Assembly (NCBI RefSeq): GCF_000820705.1
Contig: NZ_CCXI01000070.1
Location: 1 to 58,167 of the forward strand
DNA from: Clostridium polynesiense
Lineage (GTDB): Bacteria; Bacillota; Clostridia; Clostridiales; Clostridiaceae
Reading direction: 5' to 3'
Length of the DNA stretch: 58,167 bases
How positions within the stretch are numbered: position 1 is the first letter of the stretch; the number at the start of each line of letters is the position of its first letter. Below the pieces are notes generated by a model. The model ran no database searches. It was not told the DNA's origin and saw only the letters and a program-made list of their open reading frames with translations. Below, piece by piece: positions 24,771 through 33,734 of this stretch. The position numbers and the translations under genes are program-made.

Positions 24771-25931
24771 TTAGTTAAAAAGCAACATATAAATGAAATG
24801 TGCTGATATTCCCGCAAAAAGTCCCCCTATAGTATGGCTGAATATCGCCTTTCCCGTTATTTTTCTGCAGCCTAAAGCGTCCATCATAGCCACATGAGTA
24901 CTTAAATAACCGCTCCAGCACATTCCCATAGCTGTAAAAACCGCTATATCATTTGCTGTTATAAGCCCTTTTTCAAGGAATGTGGGCACAAGACTAATTG
25001 CCGCTCCAACTGCTCCTAAAGAAGTGATAGGAAAAGCAATTGCTTCCGGATTTGTAAATCCAAATAAGGGCTTCAATATAAATGAAATCTTCTCACCTAC
25101 CCATGGTAAAAGCGGTACTCCTTCATATGCAGCACCAGTATATATCCCACCGGTTCCAGGACCATTAGTAAGCATAAGCACCAAAGTACATATAATTAAA
25201 ACTCCTGGTATAATGGCCATCCCCATATCTACTCCGCTTTTTCCTCCTTCAAGCATGGAGGATAATAAACGCTCAGCGGTAGTTCCCTCTCTTATTTCTC
25301 TGTAATTCATCACATCATGATTATTTGATATATCTTCAAGAGCAGCGGCCTCAGTTCCAAATTCTTTTTTAGTAAAATGAAGCATTATCCTGACGCTTAT
25401 AACACTACCAATCAGTACTCCAACATTACCTATAAGTGCAGCAGAGATGAAATTTTCGCCAGTAATTTTTGATTGTCCAATCATAAATGTAGTTACTATT
25501 AACCCCATTCCAAAGGCTGTACCTAAATTAGTGAGAGCCGGTACCTGATATTTCTTAAAATATCTTAAAAATCCCCTGTCTTTAGATAAAGTTATTATTG
25601 CAGGATTGTCTGATAAATAAGTGGTTAATATCCCCAGAGTTGAAGCCCCGGGTAAATCATACAGCGGCTTCATTAATGGAGATAGTAACTTATTAATTAT
25701 GGCTATCACTCCGAATTCAGATAAGATACCTGCTACAGCTCCAGTTATTACAGCAATGGCTAAAATGTAAAAAACAACATTGAGCAAAAGCTGATGTCCG
25801 GTATTCATAAGAGTGTTAAACATATTTACCAGGCCCATTTTACTGGAAAGTGTATAAAAAAAAGTTAAGGTTAATGCAATACAAAAAAACCCTTCAAAAC
25901 TTATAGCCTTTTTTATATTTCTGTTTTCCAT
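24771..25931 (-). CDS. YjiH-family membrane protein (nucleoside-recognition/gate domain), possible histidine or degradation-product transporter
   Basis: The protein (386 residues from the ATG at 25931) has about ten hydrophobic segments and the gate-domain motifs LSDNPAIITLSKD and MGMCWSGYLSTHVAMMDALG, which I recognise as the YjiH family. The ATG at 25931 is eight bases after AGGTGG; the longer GTG start at 25943 contains that site and is unlikely. Family substrate is not established. Its position as last gene after hutH and a cyclodeaminase gene suggests transport linked to histidine use; this is inference from context. Confidence 0.75.
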   Translation of the reverse strand: MENRNIKKAISFEGFFCIALTLTFFYTLSSKMGLVNMFNTLMNTGHQLLLNVVFYILAIAVITGAVAGILSEFGVIAIINKLLSPLMKPLYDLPGASTLGILTTYLSDNPAIITLSKDRGFLRYFKKYQVPALTNLGTAFGMGLIVTTFMIGQSKITGENFISAALIGNVGVLIGSVISVRIMLHFTKKEFGTEAAALEDISNNHDVMNYREIREGTTAERLLSSMLEGGKSGVDMGMAIIPGVLIICTLVLMLTNGPGTGGIYTGAAYEGVPLLPWVGEKISFILKPLFGFTNPEAIAFPITSLGAVGAAISLVPTFLEKGLITANDIAVFTAMGMCWSGYLSTHVAMMDALGCRKITGKAIFSHTIGGLFAGISAHFIYMLLFN

Positions 25932-25954
25932 GATGCTGACCACCTATTATTTCA

Positions 25955-26590
25955 TTATAATTTTCGTATAACTATGTTATTTATCTTCTCTTTCCATTGG
26001 AGGCTCTTTTCTCTAGTTTCCTTAATAAAGGTATTTGTTTCTTCCACAAAATTTTCATCCTTAATAGGTCCAAGGTTTATCATAACGTTAAGCAGAGCGC
26101 TTTCTACTGCAGCATGAGCCAGTATTACCGCTACCCCCACGTCTGATATTGCGTTTTTATTGCCGTACTGAGCCAGAATTTCTAAAGTTCCATAAATATC
26201 TAGGGTTTCCACACATAATTTTCTTGGAACAGATAATGCTGTCTTATAACCCTTTTGTATAGCTTCTCCTCTTTTAAGCTTTTCATCCTCAGTTTCTTTA
26301 GGAAGTTTAAAAGCCTCCATTACCTCCATAAAACTATCAGCATCTTCATCCATTAAATCAAGGTATCTTTCCCTAAACTCAACTCATTTTTTTAAAGCAT
26401 CCTGTACCTTTAATTTTTCTTCTTCCTGAAGCTCGTTATAACTTTTTTTACCGATAGTCAGGTTTGCAACCATGCTTCCTAGTGAAGCGGATAATGAAGA
26501 AGAAAGCGCAGCTACACTCCCTCCTCCCGGAGCAGGTGAATTGGAAGAAAGTTCATTAAGAAATTCAGTTACTGTGAGTTTTTTGAACAT
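25955..26590 (-). pseudogene. Formimidoyltetrahydrofolate cyclodeaminase, interrupted by an in-frame TGA
   Basis: The reading frame from the ATG at 26590 (after GGAGGT) encodes the cyclodeaminase N-terminus with SPAPGGGSVAALSSSLSAS and then meets TGA at 26384-26386. The same frame continues without shift (VEFRERYLDLMDEDAD) through KRGEAIQKGYKTALSVP and GNKNAISDVGVAVILAHAA to 25955. Total length would be 211 codons plus stop, normal for the stand-alone enzyme that deaminates 5-formimino-THF in histidine degradation. The TGA falls in a solvent-type helix where the family has no cysteine or catalytic residue. It is probably a nonsense mutation or sequence error; selenocysteine decoding is possible because selC exists but has no visible SECIS support. 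Confidence 0.85.
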
Positions 26591-26601
26591 ATTGTTACCT
26601 C

Positions 26602-28128
26602 CTATACTATTAATTCTATTTTATTTTCAATTGAGCTTAAAAAATAATCACTTTTAATTACATCTAAACATTTATCTATTTCTTTATACATTATGGTATC
26701 CTTTTCGATAAAGTCGATATTCTCCCTTATAATTCTATAAGCGATAGAAGTACCATTTCCTAGATTCATTTTATCCCTAAAGTCTATTGCCTGGCAAGCT
26801 GCTAATATTTCCGTAGCTATCACTCTATAAACATTGTCTAATATTTTCCTTGCCTTCACAGCCGCAATGGTTCCCATACTCACATGGTCTTCCTGATTTG
26901 CTGAAGAAGGTATTGAATCAACAGATGCCGGATGAGCAAGTATTTTATTTTCAGAAACCAAGGAAGCAGCTGCATACTGAGTTATCATAAATCCTGAGTT
27001 TAAACCACCATGCCGAGTTAAAAATGCAGGCAGATCGTTAAGCTGATAGTTGACTAATCTTTCCAATCTTCTTTCAGATACATTAGCTAATTCTGACAGT
27101 GCTATCCCCATAAAATCCAAAGCTAATGCTATTGGCTGTCCATGGAAATTACCTCCTGAAATTACATCTCCTTCTAAGGTTATGATAGGATTATCCGTTA
27201 CAGAATTAATCTCCGTTGTAATTTTTTCATAAACATATGCTAAAGCATCTTTGCTTGCGCCGTGTATTTGAGGAATGCATCTTAAAGTATAGGCATCCTG
27301 AACTCTCAATTCCCCCTGTGAAGTAATATATTCACTGTTTTGCAGAAGATTCAATATATTACTTGCAGTATTAGTTTGTCCTAAGTGTGGTCTCAGTTTA
27401 TGAATCCTTATATCAAAAGCATCTCTTATCCCTCTTAAAGCCTCCATAGTTAAAGCTGCGGCTATATCGCTTATTTTTAATAAATTTAAAGCATCGTTAA
27501 GAACTAATGCACCTACTGCTGTCATTACCTGAGTACCGTTTATAAGAGCCAACCCTTCTTTATATGTTAAATCTATAATATCAATACCAGCAAGACTCAT
27601 CGCTTTAGATGCAGGGAGAATATTTCCCAAATATTCTGCTTCCCCTTCTCCTAACATAGGAAGAACCATGTGAGCCAATGGAGCCAAATCTCCTGATGCT
27701 CCCAGTGACCCTTTCTCAGGTATGCATGGGTGTATTCCCTTATTTAACATTTCAATCAACGTATTTAAAGTATTAAGGCTGATTCCTGAATAACCTTTTG
27801 CCAATGCATTTATTCTTAAAAGCATTATAGTTCTGACTTCTTCTTTTGAAAGTAAGGGACCAGAGCCACAAGCATGGGATAATATTAAATTTCTCTGTAA
27901 GTCTTTACAGTCCTCCTGTGATATTTTCACATCAGAAAATTTTCCAAAACCTGTATTTATTCCATACACAGTCTTCTCATTACGAACTATGTCTTCAACT
28001 ATACATCTTGATCTGTTTATATTTTTTACTGCTGTTTCAGACAGTTCTATACTCGCAGCTTTACGTGCCACTAGAAGTATTTCCTCTAAGTTTAAATCTT
28101 CACCTGTAATAATCACTTTATTTTCCAT
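26602..28128 (-). CDS. hutH: HutH, histidine ammonia-lyase
   Basis: HutH deaminates L-histidine to urocanate in the cytoplasm. The MIO cofactor triad Ala144-Ser145-Gly146 lies in GSLGASGDLAPLAHM, and NGTQVMTAVGAL, QDAYTLRCIPQIHGA and SSANQEDHVSMGT are further family blocks. From the ATG at 28128 it has 508 residues; this start has GGGAG eight bases upstream, while the longer frame begins with TTG at 28143. The cyclodeaminase gene follows after 11 bases, then the membrane protein, forming one operon. hutU and hutI are not present, so the cluster alone is incomplete. Confidence 0.95.
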   Translation of the reverse strand: MENKVIITGEDLNLEEILLVARKAASIELSETAVKNINRSRCIVEDIVRNEKTVYGINTGFGKFSDVKISQEDCKDLQRNLILSHACGSGPLLSKEEVRTIMLLRINALAKGYSGISLNTLNTLIEMLNKGIHPCIPEKGSLGASGDLAPLAHMVLPMLGEGEAEYLGNILPASKAMSLAGIDIIDLTYKEGLALINGTQVMTAVGALVLNDALNLLKISDIAAALTMEALRGIRDAFDIRIHKLRPHLGQTNTASNILNLLQNSEYITSQGELRVQDAYTLRCIPQIHGASKDALAYVYEKITTEINSVTDNPIITLEGDVISGGNFHGQPIALALDFMGIALSELANVSERRLERLVNYQLNDLPAFLTRHGGLNSGFMITQYAAASLVSENKILAHPASVDSIPSSANQEDHVSMGTIAAVKARKILDNVYRVIATEILAACQAIDFRDKMNLGNGTSIAYRIIRENIDFIEKDTIMYKEIDKCLDVIKSDYFLSSIENKIELIV

Positions 28129-28256
28129 ATTCACTACTCCCAATCATCTTTATAGTCCATATGGATAAGTATTCTTTAATAAGCATATAAATCCTCTATT
28201 TTTATTCTTTTTAAATTGTCTGAATTTATTTACAAATTTAATATATTAAAACAAAA

Positions 28257-28277
28257 GAGCAGAATCAATTTCTGCCC
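28257..28277 (-). terminator. Terminator of the exopolysaccharide operon
   Basis: GAGCAGAA (28257-28264) pairs with TTCTGCCC (28270-28277) with one wobble, loop of five; on the minus strand CTTTTGTTTT follows. It lies 16 bases past the reconstructed end of the WecG/TagA gene. The rest of 28144-28256 holds only the hutH upstream region. Confidence 0.8.
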
Positions 28278-28292
28278 TTTATAAAATATAAA

Positions 28293-29005
28293 TTACTTTC
28301 TATTTAACGCAACTTTAAATAAAAATTTAGGTATTATGCTCAGCCTTTTAATTCTCCAAGGTTCCTTTATTACTCTATATAACCATTCTAAGCCCATGTT
28401 AATCATCCAGAGGGGAGCCCTTCTGCTTTTTCCTGATAAAACATCGAAGCTTCCTCCTACCCCATCATAATCCCAGTATGTATTTTATCCATTATATCTA
28501 TGATAAATTCTTCCTGCCTTGGACATCCCATGGCTACAAATAAAGCAAAGGGCTGCTTACTGATAATATCATCCATTATATACTTTTCTTCATCCTTATC
28601 ATAATATCCATTATGATTTCCGCTTATATTTATTCCCGGATAATCCTTTAAAAGCTTTTCTTTTAATGAATGTATTACCTCTTCTTTGCCGCCTAAAAGA
28701 TATATAGATTTGTTATTATTAAAGCAATAAGCTGTAATTTCCTGCATTATTTCAATACCTGCAATCTTTTCTTTAACAGGTGCCTTAACCATATGGGAAG
28801 CTATTTTAACACCAATACCGTCAGGAATTATAATAGTATTATCTTCTTTAAAGTTTTTTAAGAGTTTAGGGTTAATATAAGCTGTAGAAAGAACTTCAGG
28901 ATTACCAGATACAATATGGTATTTATTGCCCTCACTAAGTAAAATCTTCATTAACTCATCCTTGCTTCCGTTAAACACCTTAAAATCCAGTATTTTGGTA
29001 TACAT
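28293..29005 (-). pseudogene. WecG/TagA/CpsF-family glycosyltransferase, frameshifted near 28460
   Basis: The family transfers N-acetylmannosamine-type sugars to a lipid-linked acceptor at the membrane. From the ATG at 29005 (after GAGGGG) the frame shows VSGNPEVLSTAY, IIPDGIGVKIAS and ALFVAMGCPRQEEFI, then stops at TAG 28459-28457 within GIMMG. The expected C-terminus (VGGSFDVLSGKSRRAP and LEWLYRVIKEPWRIKRL) continues in another frame to TAA 28295-28293. One extra G in the GGGG at 28463-28460 restores about 238 residues. The start codon lies close behind the sugar transferase stop. Lesion is genuine or a homopolymer error. Confidence 0.88.
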
Positions 29006-29016
29006 TTTTCCCCTCA

Positions 29017-30405
29017 CTAATCTTTTTCTATGGTTATTTCTTTATTATACTGCTTTAATATATCCTTAAAGCTTGCGTCCTTTGTTAACCCTTGAGAGCT
29101 TTCTTTTATAAACATAATTTTAATAGTCTGAAGTATAATTTTAATATCTAAAAATATAGAATAATTCTTTATATAAATTAAATCGTATTTTAGTTTATCC
29201 TTTGCATGTGTATTATATTTTCCAAGAACTTGAGCTAACCCCGTAAGTCCGGCTTTAACAACAGTTCTGTATTTATACTCTTCTATTTCCTTATTAAACT
29301 TTTCCACGAAAAACGGTCTTTCCGGTCTAGGTCCTACTACGCTCATATCCCCTTTTAATATATTGAAGAATTGAGGAAGCTCATCGATTCTGGTAGACCT
29401 CATTATCTTCCCTACCTTTGTAATTCTGGGATCTTCTTCATCTGCCAGCACAGGACCGGTTAAGTTCTCTGCATTCATAACCATTGTCCTAAATTTCAAA
29501 ACATTAAACACTTTATTATCAACGGTCAATCTCTCCTGCTTATAAAATATTTCTCCGCCATCTGTAAATTTAATTATAGCAGCAAATATTACCATGATAG
29601 GAGAAAATAACACTATACAGACTATTGAAACTATAATATCCAATATCCTTTTAAATAATCTTTCTTCAATGGTTAACCCTATTCTTGGAACCTTTAACAA
29701 AGGTACATCATCTATTTTTGAAAGCCTTGAATTCAATAAAGCTATATCATACATATCCGGTATAATATATACGGGCTTATCTAATGATATACACTTTTCA
29801 ATAATTATGCTTTTAATATCAAGATTGATTCCATTACATATGAATATTATATGTGAATTCTCTATAAAATTTAATAAGTTAGGGGAATTTGGAGAACATA
29901 TATATTTTACATTATATATATCTCTGTACTTCATTATAACTTTTTTTGTTAAATCTTCAGTAGCAGCTCCACCTACTATTAAACAATCCTTTACTCCATG
30001 TTTAATCCTCATAACCTTCCAGGCGATAACCCTCCATATAGAAAGAGTAATAAGCTGTATTGCTGTGCTTAAAAGCAATACACTCCTTGGATAGGAAAAC
30101 ATCCTAAGGAAGAATGTAATGAAGGATGTGGTAATAAGCAGACAAATCACAGTTAAAAGTATTGAATAAATCGTCTGACCTACCGTATTTTTTAAAACAT
30201 CATTCAACCCGAAAACATACATGTATATTAAATAAGAAATGCTGATTAGAGGTATAATATCCAGGTATGGATTAAAATTAAATTCGGGAGGGTTTGATCC
30301 AAAAATTAAGATAAAGGATAAATATATAGATAGATTAACCAATATTATATCCACTAAATATAATAAAAAAGAAAAAACTTCAGTTCCAGACTTATTAGTC
30401 TTCAT
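29017..30405 (-). CDS. Polyprenyl-phosphate sugar-1-phosphate transferase (exopolysaccharide priming enzyme)
   Basis: The enzyme loads the first sugar phosphate on undecaprenyl phosphate. The N-terminal half has four to five transmembrane helices and a CoA-binding-like cytoplasmic region (about 140-235). The C-terminal bacterial sugar transferase domain starts with FKRILDIIVSIVCIVLFSPI and contains VLKFRTMVMNAE, STRIDELPQFFNILKGDMS and VVGPRPERP. I choose the ATG at 30405 (462 residues) behind GGGGTGAG; the longer frame begins with TTG at 30435. The sugar (glucose, galactose or an amino sugar) cannot be told. It is in the operon with CpsB/C/D-type genes. Confidence 0.92.
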   Translation of the reverse strand: MKTNKSGTEVFSFLLYLVDIILVNLSIYLSFILIFGSNPPEFNFNPYLDIIPLISISYLIYMYVFGLNDVLKNTVGQTIYSILLTVICLLITTSFITFFLRMFSYPRSVLLLSTAIQLITLSIWRVIAWKVMRIKHGVKDCLIVGGAATEDLTKKVIMKYRDIYNVKYICSPNSPNLLNFIENSHIIFICNGINLDIKSIIIEKCISLDKPVYIIPDMYDIALLNSRLSKIDDVPLLKVPRIGLTIEERLFKRILDIIVSIVCIVLFSPIMVIFAAIIKFTDGGEIFYKQERLTVDNKVFNVLKFRTMVMNAENLTGPVLADEEDPRITKVGKIMRSTRIDELPQFFNILKGDMSVVGPRPERPFFVEKFNKEIEEYKYRTVVKAGLTGLAQVLGKYNTHAKDKLKYDLIYIKNYSIFLDIKIILQTIKIMFIKESSQGLTKDASFKDILKQYNKEITIEKD

Positions 30406-30447
30406 TTTCTCACCCCAAATAATAAAAACTCTCAACTTTTATTTATT

Positions 30448-31221
30448 TTATTTCTTCTTCCTTAAAAACAAATTTAAAAAGCTATTTTTCTTTTCAGCTT
30501 CCCTTTGAATTTCAGGAACCTCCACCTTTAAATCATTAATTATATTATAGTTATTTTCATCCATCCATCTATACAACTCTGGATTTATATTCTTTACCTT
30601 TTGAAAAGCAGAAATTACATCAGTTCTTCTTCTATGATTATTATGTCCGTCGCTTCCAATGATGTGTATCATATTCCTTTTCACAAGAACCTCTGCCATA
30701 TTCTTTACAGCTTCTCCAAACATCCCGCATATGCTTCCGGCATTTAACTGCGCCAAAGCCCCTTGCTCCAGAATCTCTTCAAGAAGTTTTATATCTTTCT
30801 GTATTTTAAAATTCCTCTCAGGATGAGCAATTACAGGTATAGCACCCAAAACCAGCAATTCATGAAATACATCCTGAGTGTATACAGGATAATCCCTCAT
30901 TGGAAGCTCTATTAAAACATATCTGCTATTATTTAATCCCCAGATTTTTTTCTCTTTGTAATATTTGGGTATATTAGGATTGATGTATATTTCTAACCCA
31001 GATAATATATTAATATCCCTTCCGTACAATTCTTTTAATTTATTAAGTCTGCTGTAATACAGATCAGCATCTATTTCCTGTTCATCTATAATAAAATGAG
31101 GAGTAGCACATATACCGGCTACTTCCTGAAGTATTGAATTTTTAACCATTTCTCCGGACATTTCAATATCTTTAGAACCATCGTCTACTCCCCACATTAT
31201 GTGACTGTGAAAATCTATCAT
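30448..31221 (-). CDS. cpsB: CpsB/YwqE-type tyrosine-protein phosphatase (PHP fold)
   Basis: CpsB-type enzymes are manganese-dependent phosphatases that dephosphorylate the cognate BY-kinase. The sequence has MIDFHSHIMWGVDDGSKD at the N-terminus (metal-binding His residues), CATPHFI, IPVIAHPERN and IIGSDGHNNHRR. I place the start at the ATG at 31221 (257 residues) to fit the family N-terminus; a longer frame from 31308 overlaps the kinase gene and is unlikely. A GAGAGAGTG stretch that includes the kinase stop lies upstream, so translation is probably coupled. The C-terminus is basic. Confidence 0.9.
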   Translation of the reverse strand: MIDFHSHIMWGVDDGSKDIEMSGEMVKNSILQEVAGICATPHFIIDEQEIDADLYYSRLNKLKELYGRDINILSGLEIYINPNIPKYYKEKKIWGLNNSRYVLIELPMRDYPVYTQDVFHELLVLGAIPVIAHPERNFKIQKDIKLLEEILEQGALAQLNAGSICGMFGEAVKNMAEVLVKRNMIHIIGSDGHNNHRRRTDVISAFQKVKNINPELYRWMDENNYNIINDLKVEVPEIQREAEKKNSFLNLFLRKKK

Positions 31222-31228
31222 TTGTATT

Positions 31229-31912
31229 CTACTCACTCTCTCCATAATAGCTGTAATATTTGCTGTAATAATATGAATCTTCTTTTTCAGGAATTTTATT
31301 AAGGACAAAACCTAATATTTTTGCTCCTACTTTGTCCAACAAATCCTTGCTTTTAAGCAGGGAATTCTTTTCTGTTTGTCCATATGAAGCAACTACTATT
31401 ACTCTATCAGATATTGTGGATAATATCTGTGCATCAGTCACCGCTAAAAGTGGAGGTGCATCTATTAATATATAATCGAATATCTGCTGAAATTCATTTA
31501 ATATATTCTTCATTTTTTTTGAACCCAAAAGCTCTGATGGATTTGGAGGAGTGGGTCCGCTGGTAAGCACAAAAAGATTCTGCTGTTCAGTTACTTTTAA
31601 ACATTCCTCGATCTTTTTGTTTTGTACAAGTATATTTGTAAGACCTTCGGCATTTGAAAGGGCAAGTTTTTTGTGTATTGATGGTTTTCTTAAGTCACAG
31701 TCAATAATTAAAACTTTGCTTCCGCTTTGGGCAAAGGTTACTGCAAGGTTGCTTAAAACGGTGGTTTTTCCTTCTCCCGGAGTACTTGAAGTAATTACTA
31801 TAGTTTTTAAAGTATCATCAAAGGAAGAAAATTGTATATTAGTTCTAAGTGTTCTATATGCTTCTGCTGCTCTTGATTTAGGATTATCAAAAGATATCAC
31901 GTCTTTAATCAT
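31229..31912 (-). CDS. cpsD: CpsD/CapB-type bacterial tyrosine kinase (BY-kinase)
   Basis: This 227-residue cytoplasmic kinase has Walker A SSTPGEGKTTVLSNLA (about 43-58), Walker A' VLIIDCDLRKPSIHKK, and Walker B ILIDAPPLLAVTDA. The C-terminus has seven tyrosines in YYYSKYYSYYGES, the autophosphorylation cluster that controls polymer export in this family. The membrane adaptor is the neighbouring CpsC-type protein (31925-32596) and the phosphatase is the next gene, so a complete kinase-adaptor-phosphatase triad is present. Confidence 0.93.
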   Translation of the reverse strand: MIKDVISFDNPKSRAAEAYRTLRTNIQFSSFDDTLKTIVITSSTPGEGKTTVLSNLAVTFAQSGSKVLIIDCDLRKPSIHKKLALSNAEGLTNILVQNKKIEECLKVTEQQNLFVLTSGPTPPNPSELLGSKKMKNILNEFQQIFDYILIDAPPLLAVTDAQILSTISDRVIVVASYGQTEKNSLLKSKDLLDKVGAKILGFVLNKIPEKEDSYYYSKYYSYYGESE

Positions 31913-31924
31913 AATTTTTCACCT

Positions 31925-32596
31925 CTATTTCTCTCTCTCAACTAATGGAATTGATCCTATTACAGGTATTTCAAACATCTTTTCCATATCCTCTTGAGTT
32001 TTAACTGTATTATCTAAATATTCTATTAAGAAAATTATACCTATAGATATCATCAAACCCAGAAAAAATGCAATAGCCATGTTAAGGAGAGGTTTTGGAC
32101 TATCCGGTGCAGTAGGAAGCACAGCTTCGTCTAAAAGCTGAACATTATCTACCTTTCTTATTTCAGCACTAACCTTCTTTAAGGATTTTGCATATTGATT
32201 TGCAATCTCCCTAGCTTTTGCTTGATCTTTTGATTTTACAGTAATTGTTATAAATTCAGTATCTCCTTTAGGTGCCACTGAAACCATATTAATAAGTTCA
32301 TTTGCAGTAATGTTTAAATTAAGAGATTGAATAACGTCTTCTGCAACAATTCTGGTTTTAACAATTTCACTGTAGGATTTTACCATTTTTTGATACATAA
32401 GCACGTCATTATAATTTTGCTTATTTGCTTCATCTTTACTTGGGCTGCTTCCTATTATAACTGATATATCCGCTTTATAGGTAGGTTTTATAACAAAATA
32501 GCTAACAATTGCACTAATTAAAGTAGATGCAAGTGTAACTAAAACTATTAACAACCATCTTTTTTTTACTATTTTAAAATACTCACGTAGCTCCAT
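31925..32596 (-). CDS. cpsC: CpsC/Wzz-type chain-length determinant and kinase adaptor
   Basis: The 223-residue protein has two transmembrane helices (about 14-36 and 175-195) flanking an extracellular domain, with the N-terminal MELREYFKIVKKRWLLIVLV and the proline-rich PTAPDSPKPLLN before the second helix, both typical of Wzz proteins. Its C-terminal cytoplasmic tail probably activates the CpsD-type kinase encoded 12 bases downstream. Its ATG overlaps the end of the TPR gene. Confidence 0.92.
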   Translation of the reverse strand: MELREYFKIVKKRWLLIVLVTLASTLISAIVSYFVIKPTYKADISVIIGSSPSKDEANKQNYNDVLMYQKMVKSYSEIVKTRIVAEDVIQSLNLNITANELINMVSVAPKGDTEFITITVKSKDQAKAREIANQYAKSLKKVSAEIRKVDNVQLLDEAVLPTAPDSPKPLLNMAIAFFLGLMISIGIIFLIEYLDNTVKTQEDMEKMFEIPVIGSIPLVEREK

Positions 32597-33714
32597 TAAT
32601 TATCCCCCTTAAAAACTACTTTTTTAATATCCTTTAATATTTCATCTTCACTATCTATGATTTCAGCAATTTTAATGTGACGAACTGCATTATCTATATC
32701 ATTGTTATAATAATAACTTAGTATTAGATTACAGCATATTTCTATGCTTCTTGCAGCCTCAAAGGCCTTTCTGAAATAAATTACCGCGTTGTCATAATCA
32801 CCTAAAGAAGCATGGTTAATTCCAAGTTCATTTATAACATCAATATATGAATTATCCAAGTTAAGTGCTTCATTTAAATAGAAAATTGCTTTCTCCGGCA
32901 AATTAAGGTTTCTATATGCTACAGCTATATAATATAAAATAGAAGCATTATATTCACCTCTGTCTAGCTTATCCAACAAAATACTTAAGGAAGCCTCAGG
33001 CTTGTCATTTATATTATTCATAGCTTTTTTATAATCAAGTTTATCTTCAATTTCCTTGATAAGCTCTTCTGCTTCCGTTACCATTTCTCCACCTTTAGAA
33101 ATATAATTATGCAAAGCTATATTAGCTTTATTAAGTTCACCTATTGAATAATATATAAGCCCCTCTATATAATATGGAAATGCATCCTGATGATTTTCTT
33201 TATAATCATTTAAAATTTCCATCTGCACATCTCCGAATTGAAAATTACTCTTTCTAATCATTTCACCTACGGTGACTGCATTTATAAAAACATCCCTATC
33301 CTTTGATATATTTAAGAGGCCTCTCAAGTAAATAAATGCATCCTCATAATTTTTACTTTCATACTCTTTAGTTATTATGCCTTTTATATATAAAACAGCA
33401 TCTGGAATAGATTTTAAAATATTAATGTATATTTTATTATATTTAAACTCAGGATCTGCTCCTAAAACAAAAAACATTCCTTCTACTATGTGGGTAGCTT
33501 TAATATTCCTAGAAATCTCTTCATCCTCAAGGATGTATTTAGAATTAATAGGAAACAGTAATTCCTCATGGATTATTTCCTCATCAAGCAGTAAAGGGAT
33601 ATATTTGTTAAATGCCTCTTTTTTTATATTAATAAATACATATTTACCAATCTTTTCTCTAAATCTTGCGTTATAATCCAATTTTTTCACCGCCTGATCT
33701 GATTTTACATTCAC
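32596..33714 (-). CDS. TPR-repeat protein of the exopolysaccharide cluster
   Basis: The protein (up to 372 residues) is a soluble, mostly helical repeat protein. TPR-like units are visible in the C-terminal half, for example ASILYYIAVAYRNLNLPEKA, IDVINELGINHASLGDYDNA and then AVIYFRKAFEAA. No signal peptide is seen. The start is uncertain: GTG at 33714 lacks a ribosome binding site, whereas TTG at 33681 has GGCGGTG six bases before it (361 residues). It lies between pgm and cpsC in one operon, so a scaffold role in polymer production or its control is likely but unproven. Confidence 0.75.
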   Translation of the reverse strand: MNVKSDQAVKKLDYNARFREKIGKYVFINIKKEAFNKYIPLLLDEEIIHEELLFPINSKYILEDEEISRNIKATHIVEGMFFVLGADPEFKYNKIYINILKSIPDAVLYIKGIITKEYESKNYEDAFIYLRGLLNISKDRDVFINAVTVGEMIRKSNFQFGDVQMEILNDYKENHQDAFPYYIEGLIYYSIGELNKANIALHNYISKGGEMVTEAEELIKEIEDKLDYKKAMNNINDKPEASLSILLDKLDRGEYNASILYYIAVAYRNLNLPEKAIFYLNEALNLDNSYIDVINELGINHASLGDYDNAVIYFRKAFEAARSIEICCNLILSYYYNNDIDNAVRHIKIAEIIDSEDEILKDIKKVVFKGDN

Positions 33715-33734
33715 TTATTTTATACGTAAAAATA

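Noticed and set aside
26384-26386. Selenocysteine codon in the cyclodeaminase as a firm call
   Set aside because: The following bases give only a 3-bp AGG/CCT stem plus weak pairs and no GU in the loop; the family has no Cys at this position. Kept only as a question under findings.
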